Source: Bacteroidaceae bacterium
GTDB taxonomy: Bacteria; Bacteroidota; Bacteroidia; Bacteroidales; Bacteroidaceae
Assembly: GCA_017429525.1 (NCBI GenBank)
Contig: JAFROT010000030.1
Coordinates: forward strand, 177,776-241,775
Direction of reading: 5' to 3'
Length of the DNA: 64,000 nt
Shown here: positions 59,331 to 64,000 of the stretch, one piece after another
Layout: each line of letters opens with the position of its first letter
Position numbering within the stretch: the stretch's first letter is position 1
Made by a program: the position numbers and the translations under genes
The notes under the pieces: model-generated
What the model was told of the DNA's origin: nothing
The model's database searches: none
The model's input: only the letters and a program-made list of their open reading frames with translations

Positions 59331-59342
59331 ACATTGCAATGT
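59331..59342. promoter_or_regulatory. Perfect 12-bp palindrome in the glnK leader, candidate operator
   Basis: ACATTGCAATGT reads the same on both strands. It begins 9 bases downstream of the glnK -7 box, so it would cover or adjoin the transcription start. A repressor bound here could control the whole nitrogen block. No matching site was seen near the gltB promoter. Confidence 0.45.
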
Positions 59343-59350
59343 TTCGGCGG

Positions 59351-59358
59351 CAAAGGTA
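59351..59358 (-). promoter_or_regulatory. Candidate -7 box for the glnK operon
   Basis: The - strand reads TACCTTTG, 55 bases before the glnK start codon. The -33 element is not clear. It is the only TAnnTTTG box I noticed in the intergenic spacers of the - strand nitrogen block. Confidence 0.65.
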
Positions 59359-59536
59359 CGTCATTTTGTAAACACAGAGAAGAGTACGGGGTAAGTTTGT
59401 TCGTTGCAATTAAGCTTAGCTTACAAATCACAACTATCGCAGTACATAGCAGCTATTAAACGAAAGAAAAGACACAATATAATATACAATTTGTAACTTA
59501 CAACAAAATATTTATACTTTATTAGGCACCCTTCCA

Positions 59537-59566
59537 TTGCCGTATAAGCGAAAGTTCGTACCTTTG
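59537..59566 (+). promoter_or_regulatory. Promoter of gltB (-33 TTG, 19-bp spacer, -7 TACCTTTG)
   Basis: TTG at 59537-59539 and TACCTTTG at 59559-59566 are separated by exactly 19 bases, the best full match to the Bacteroidetes sigma-ABfr consensus in the window. The start codon is 45 bases further on. The 316-base divergent region holds this, the glnK promoter and the palindrome; the remaining AT-rich middle shows nothing I can name. Confidence 0.75.
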
Positions 59567-59611
59567 CATCGTTTTACAAAAAGAAAGCGCAAACATTGTA
59601 TTAATAACAAA

Positions 59612-62600
59612 ATGACAAAGGATAACGGACTATACAGACACGACATGGAGCACGACGCCTGCGGTGTGGGAATGGTCGTAAATATCCATGGTGGCAAGAG
59701 CCACGAACTGGTGGATCAGGCGCTGCGGGTGCTGGAGCACATGCAGCACCGCGGTGCCGAGGGCGCCGACAACAAGACGGGCGACGGTGCCGGCATCATG
59801 ATTCAGATACCTCATGAGTTCATACTCTTGCAGGGCATCCCTGTCCCCGAGAAAGGACATTATGGCACGGGGCTGGTCTTTCTGCCGAAGGACGAAACGG
59901 CGCAAACTGAACTGCTGGCCATCTTCAGCGAAGAGACGGAGCGCGAAGGACTGAAGCTCGCCCATGTGCGCACCGTGCCAACCAATCCCGACTGTCTCGG
60001 CACCACCGCCATCAACAGCGAACCCGCCATCAAGCAGCTGTTCATTACGGGAGTGGCCGACGAAGCGACCGACAGCCTCGCGCGTACATTATATATAATA
60101 CGCAAGCACGTGGAGCGACGCGTCCGTGAACTCGCTACACAACGTCCCGCCTACAGCGATTTCTACATCTGCTCGCTGAGCAACACAAACATCATCTATA
60201 AAGGTATGCTGACCAGCATGCAGCTGCGACAGTATTTCACCGACCTGCAAAGCCCTTATCTGACCAGCGGACTGGCACTGGTGCACTCTCGGTTCAGCAC
60301 AAACACCTTCCCTACGTGGGCACTGGCCCAGCCCTTCCGCCTGTTGGCACACAACGGCGAGATCAACACCATCCGCGGCAACCGCCTCTGGATGCAGGCG
60401 CGAGAGAGTGTGCTGCACTCCACGGTCTTGGGCGAGGCGTCGGACATAGCACCCATCATCGAACCGGACATGAGCGACTCGGCCTCGCTGGACAATGTGC
60501 TGGAGTATCTCGTCATGGCCGGCCTGTCGCTGCCACATGCCATGAGCGTGCTTGTGCCGGAGTCGTTCAACGACAAGAACCCCATCAGCCCCGAACTGAA
60601 GGCCTTCTACGAATACCACTCGATCCTGATGGAACCGTGGGACGGCCCGGCGGCCCTGCTCTTCTCCGACGGACGTTACGCCGGCGGCATGCTCGACCGC
60701 AACGGTCTGCGGCCGGCACGTTACGCCATCACGAAGAACGGCATGATGATCGTGGCATCAGAGGTCGGCGTGATGGATGTTGAGGCTGCCGATATTGCCG
60801 AGAAAGGGCGCCTGCAACCAGGCAAGATATTGCTCATCGACACCCAAGAGGGCCGCGTCTACTACGACGGCGAGGTGAAGCAACAGCTGGCGGCGGCGCA
60901 CCCCTACGGGCAGTGGCTCTCGACGAACCGCGTCCAGCTGGAGAAGCTGAAGAGCGGACGTAAGGTGGAAAATGGGCTCCCCGACCTGCAACAGAAGCTG
61001 GCGCTCTTCGGCTACGGTGCCGAAGACATAGACGCCACCATCATACCCATGGCGACGAAGGGACAGGAGCCCACGGCATCGATGGGCAACGATACGCCGC
61101 TGGCCGTGCTGAGCGAGCGTCCACAGGTGTTCTTCAACTATTTCCGCCAGCAATTCGCACAGGTGACGAACCCGGCCATCGACTCGATCCGCGAGGAACT
61201 GGTGATGAGCCTCACGGAATATATCGGACGCGTAGGAACGGGCATACTGAGCCCCGACGAGACGAACTGCAAGATGGTGCGTCTGCCCCACCCCATCCTG
61301 GGCAACACGCAGCTGGACATGCTATGTAACATCGGCTACAAGGGGTTCAAGACAATTAAGTTGACATTAGCCCACCCCCAGCCCCTCCCCAAGGGAGGGG
61401 AGACAGATTGGTCTCTGGCTGGTGAAAACCTTAGGATAGCATTGGACAAACTCTGCAAGGATGCAGAGCAGGCTGTGGATGATGGTTATAACTACATTAT
61501 TCTGACGGACAAGGAATGTCCCTCCGCTGGGGAGGGGATGGGGTGGGCTTACATCCCCTCGCTCCTGGCGGTCTCAGCCGTCCACCACTATCTCATCCGC
61601 GCCGGAAAGCGTGTGCAGACGGCACTCATCGTAGAGTCCGGCGAGATCCGCGAGACGATGCACGCTGCCCTGCTGCTGGGCTACGGAGCATCAGCCCTGT
61701 GCCCCTACATGGTTTACGCCATTCTCGACGACCTTGTCAGGCGCGGCAAGATTCAGGAGGACTACGCCACCGCCGAGGCCAACTACATCAAGGCTGTGAA
61801 GAAAGGACTGTTCAAGATCATGGCCAAGATGGGCATCTCGACCATCCGCAGCTATCGTGGCGCCAAGATCTTCGAGGCTGTAGGCCTGAGCGAAGAGGTG
61901 CTGAGAACCTACTTCGGTACGGAGGTGAGCACGATTGGCGGTGCCGGACTCGAGAAAATTGCCAGCGATGCCGTCCGCAGGAAGGAAGGGAATGAAGCGC
62001 TAAAGGACAACGGCCAGTTCCACTGGCGGCGCGATGGCATCCGGCATGCCTGGAACCCCGAGACGATAGCACGCCTGCAGCTGGCCTGCCGCACAGGCTC
62101 GTACGAGAAGTTCAAGGAGTGGGCGCGGCTGGTCGACGAGAAGCAGCAGCCCATCTTCCTCCGCGACCTGTTGGTTCCTGTTACGACCACTGATGGAAAG
62201 GCAGGTGCCATACCCCTTGACGAGGTCGAACCGGAAGAGGAGATTATGAAGCACTTCGTGGCTGGCGCCATGAGTTTCGGTGCCCTGAGCAAAGAGGCAC
62301 ACGAGGCCATCTGCCTGGCGATGAACAAGATCGGCGGACGCTCAAACACCGGCGAGGGCGGTGAGGATCCGTCACGCTTCCACGCCACCGTCGACGGCAT
62401 CAGCCTCAACAGCAAGACGAAGCAAGTGGCCAGCGGGCGCTTCGGCGTCACGACGGAATATCTCGCTAACGCCGAGGAGATACAGATCAAGGTGGCCCAG
62501 GGCGCCAAACCAGGCGAAGGCGGTCAGCTGCCGGGCTTCAAGGTGAATGAGGTCATTGCCCGCACGCGCCACAGCATACCCGGCATATCGCTCATCTCTC

Positions 62601-64000
62601 CCCCACCCCATCACGATGTCTACTCCATCGAGGACCTGGCACAACTCATCTTCGACCTCAAGAGCGTAAATCCCAGAGCAGCTGTCAGCGTGAAGCTGGT
62701 GGCCGAGAGCGGCGTGGGCACGATAGCGGCCGGTGTGACTAAGGCCAAGGCCGACCTCATCGTCATCAGCGGCGCCGAGGGCGGCACGGGTGCATCACCA
62801 GCCAGCTCAATGCGCTTTGCGGGCATCTCGCCCGAGATAGGTCTGTCGGAATCGCAGCAGACGCTGGTGCGCAACGGGTTGCGTGGCGGTGTTCGTCTGC
62901 AAGTCGACGGCCAGCTGAAGACGGCACGCGACGTGGTGCTCATGGCACTGCTGGGGGCTGACGAGTTTGCTTTCGGCACGGCGGTGCTCATCGTGCTGGG
63001 ATGCGTGATGATGCGCAAGTGCAACCTCAACACCTGCCCGATGGGCGTAGCCACACAGGATGCCGAGCTCCGCCGCCATTTCGTGGGGCGCTACGAATAC
63101 CTCGTCAACTATTTCACTTTCCTCGCCCGCGAGGTGCGCGAGCTCTTGGCAGCCATGGGCTTCCGTTCGCTCAGCGAGATCATCGGGCGCACCGACCTTA
63201 TCCAGCTCAGAGCCAGGGGGGATGCTGACGGCGAGCAGTGCTGCACCGTCGCAGATGGCGTCACACTCGACTTCAGCCGTCTGCTTCATCAAGAAACGGG
63301 CGACCTCCACTTCACAGGCGACGCCCGTCAGCCTCAGGCGCCGTTGGGCAAACAGTCCGACAGCCTCGACGAGCGCATCATGGAGGATCGCAAAGCCTCA
63401 TCAGTACTCGCCTACACGATTCACAATACCGACCGTGCCATAGGCGCCCGTCTCGCGGGTTCGATAGCCGAAGTGTGTGGCTTGGCCGGTCTTCCCGAAG
63501 GCTCTGTCAGTGTCAGCTTCAAGGGCTCTGCCGGCCAGTCGTTCGGTGCCTTCCTCGTGCGCGGCATCAGTTTCCGGCTCGAAGGTGAGACAAACGACTA
63601 TTTTGCCAAGGGACTGTCGGGCGGATGCATAATCATTCTGCCTCCCCGGCAGTCGACCTTTGCCGCTGAGGACAACGTGATAGCCGGCAACACAGGGCTC
63701 TACGGCGCCACGAGCGGCGAGCTCTACGTGAACGGTCGCGTGGGCGAACGCTTCGGTGTGCGCAACAGTGGGGCCACAGCCGTCATCGAAGGCGCTGGCG
63801 ACCATTGCTGTGAGTATATGACGGGCGGACGCATCATCGTGCTCGGACCTACGGGGCGCAACTTCGCAGCGGGCATGAGCGGCGGCTTGGCCTACGTCTA
63901 TGACCCATCACACACCTTCGACTACTTCTGCAATATGGACATGGTGGAACTCTCGCTCATAGAGGACAGCACAAGCCGCAAGGAGCTGCTGGAGTTCATT
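59612..64000 (+). CDS. gltB: Glutamate synthase large subunit, cut by the window end
   Basis: The frame is open from ATG 59612 to the last base (1,463 codons, probably only some tens short of complete). GltB makes two glutamates from glutamine and 2-oxoglutarate. MTKDNGLYRHDMEHDACGVGM places the Ntn glutaminase Cys at residue 16 after a propeptide. The FMN-binding synthase domain has GEGGEDPSRF, QGAKPGEGGQLPG and ISGAEGGTGASP. The [3Fe-4S] cluster cysteines are in CVMMRKCNLNTCPMG (from residue 1131), and the C-terminal beta-helix follows (GLAGLPEGS onward). Two GC-rich repeats are inserted in frame near residues 586-597 and 636-646, around KLTLAHPQPLPKGGE and KECPSAGEGMGWAYIP, in the linker region between the glutaminase and synthase domains. 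The frame is not broken. Confidence 0.95.
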   Translation, partial: MTKDNGLYRHDMEHDACGVGMVVNIHGGKSHELVDQALRVLEHMQHRGAEGADNKTGDGAGIMIQIPHEFILLQGIPVPEKGHYGTGLVFLPKDETAQTELLAIFSEETEREGLKLAHVRTVPTNPDCLGTTAINSEPAIKQLFITGVADEATDSLARTLYIIRKHVERRVRELATQRPAYSDFYICSLSNTNIIYKGMLTSMQLRQYFTDLQSPYLTSGLALVHSRFSTNTFPTWALAQPFRLLAHNGEINTIRGNRLWMQARESVLHSTVLGEASDIAPIIEPDMSDSASLDNVLEYLVMAGLSLPHAMSVLVPESFNDKNPISPELKAFYEYHSILMEPWDGPAALLFSDGRYAGGMLDRNGLRPARYAITKNGMMIVASEVGVMDVEAADIAEKGRLQPGKILLIDTQEGRVYYDGEVKQQLAAAHPYGQWLSTNRVQLEKLKSGRKVENGLPDLQQKLALFGYGAEDIDATIIPMATKGQEPTASMGNDTPLAVLSERPQVFFNYFRQQFAQVTNPAIDSIREELVMSLTEYIGRVGTGILSPDETNCKMVRLPHPILGNTQLDMLCNIGYKGFKTIKLTLAHPQPLPKGGETDWSLAGENLRIALDKLCKDAEQAVDDGYNYIILTDKECPSAGEGMGWAYIPSLLAVSAVHHYLIRAGKRVQTALIVESGEIRETMHAALLLGYGASALCPYMVYAILDDLVRRGKIQEDYATAEANYIKAVKKGLFKIMAKMGISTIRSYRGAKIFEAVGLSEEVLRTYFGTEVSTIGGAGLEKIASDAVRRKEGNEALKDNGQFHWRRDGIRHAWNPETIARLQLACRTGSYEKFKEWARLVDEKQQPIFLRDLLVPVTTTDGKAGAIPLDEVEPEEEIMKHFVAGAMSFGALSKEAHEAICLAMNKIGGRSNTGEGGEDPSRFHATVDGISLNSKTKQVASGRFGVTTEYLANAEEIQIKVAQGAKPGEGGQLPGFKVNEVIARTRHSIPGISLISPPPHHDVYSIEDLAQLIFDLKSVNPRAAVSVKLVAESGVGTIAAGVTKAKADLIVISGAEGGTGASPASSMRFAGISPEIGLSESQQTLVRNGLRGGVRLQVDGQLKTARDVVLMALLGADEFAFGTAVLIVLGCVMMRKCNLNTCPMGVATQDAELRRHFVGRYEYLVNYFTFLAREVRELLAAMGFRSLSEIIGRTDLIQLRARGDADGEQCCTVADGVTLDFSRLLHQETGDLHFTGDARQPQAPLGKQSDSLDERIMEDRKASSVLAYTIHNTDRAIGARLAGSIAEVCGLAGLPEGSVSVSFKGSAGQSFGAFLVRGISFRLEGETNDYFAKGLSGGCIIILPPRQSTFAAEDNVIAGNTGLYGATSGELYVNGRVGERFGVRNSGATAVIEGAGDHCCEYMTGGRIIVLGPTGRNFAAGMSGGLAYVYDPSHTFDYFCNMDMVELSLIEDSTSRKELLEFI
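61369..61400 (+). repeat. GC-rich palindromic repeat in gltB, copy 1
   Basis: AGCCCACCCCCAG precedes the hairpin CCCCTCCC-caa-GGGAGGGG (61382-61400). It is the same family as the second palindrome in pyrG and is inverted relative to copy 2 119 bases downstream. Confidence 0.85.
61519..61549 (-). repeat. GC-rich palindromic repeat in gltB, copy 2 (inverted)
   Basis: Read on the - strand it is AGCCCACCCCATC followed by CCCTCCCCAGCGGAGGG, matching copy 1. The two copies form an inverted pair around about 120 bases of gltB coding sequence, which could in principle pair or support inversion. Confidence 0.85.

Noticed and set aside
61366-61555. Frameshift or pseudogene in gltB caused by repeat insertion
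   Set aside because: The frame was followed codon by codon through both repeats and stays open to the window end with conserved motifs on both sides.

Overview
The window reads as the chromosome of a GC-rich member of the Bacteroidales, most likely a gut or rumen Prevotellaceae relative. The reasons are SusC/SusD pairs, a hybrid two-component regulator, Bacteroidetes -7 promoter boxes (TAnnTTTG), SPII lipoproteins, two C-termini that resemble type IX secretion tails, and a dense load of short intergenic repeats. The assignment rests on gene content and motifs only.

Region 1 (1-9984, + strand) is the end of a SusD-like gene, then SusC, SusD, a TIG-domain surface glycan-binding lipoprotein with three tandem modules, a CBM48-CE1 esterase and a GH9 endoglucanase. 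Region 2 (9985-10888) has no convincing gene; it holds a 476-bp inverted-repeat element that contains an array of 22-bp repeats. Region 3 (10889-21087, - strand) is a tight glycosidase operon: two paralogous clan GH-D enzymes, a classical GH36 alpha-galactosidase, an SGNH acetylesterase with an inserted jelly roll (CE20-like), and a chimera joining the start of a GH2 beta-mannosidase to the PA14 and C-terminal half of a GH3 enzyme. A hybrid two-component regulator follows (21214-25329). Together regions 1 and 3 look like a hemicellulose utilisation locus; acetylated galactoglucomannan or xyloglucan are the best guesses.

Region 4 (25814-46489, + strand) starts from its own promoter and encodes a FAS1 lipoprotein, SusC, SusD, two more FAS1 lipoproteins, a second SusC and SusD, a secreted FG-GAP/VCBS protein and a GH95 glycosidase. 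Two surface import systems are thus interleaved with three fasciclin-type lipoproteins.

Region 5 (46568-64000) is a nitrogen block. On the - strand, reading from 59295 downwards, are glnK, amtB, a TorF-like porin, pyrG, a purF-type amidotransferase, asnB, a carA-carB fusion and glmS. gltB runs divergently to the window end. Every enzyme here uses the amide nitrogen of glutamine, and ammonium uptake and PII sensing lie beside them.

The most unusual theme is repeat DNA inside genes. GC-rich palindromes lie in frame in pyrG and gltB, a 9-bp microsatellite lies in carA, and 'gttgacgag' repeats have replaced the carA stop and carB start, fusing the two. The fused CarB also ends after its first synthetase half, 18 bp from a 190-bp MITE-like foldback element.
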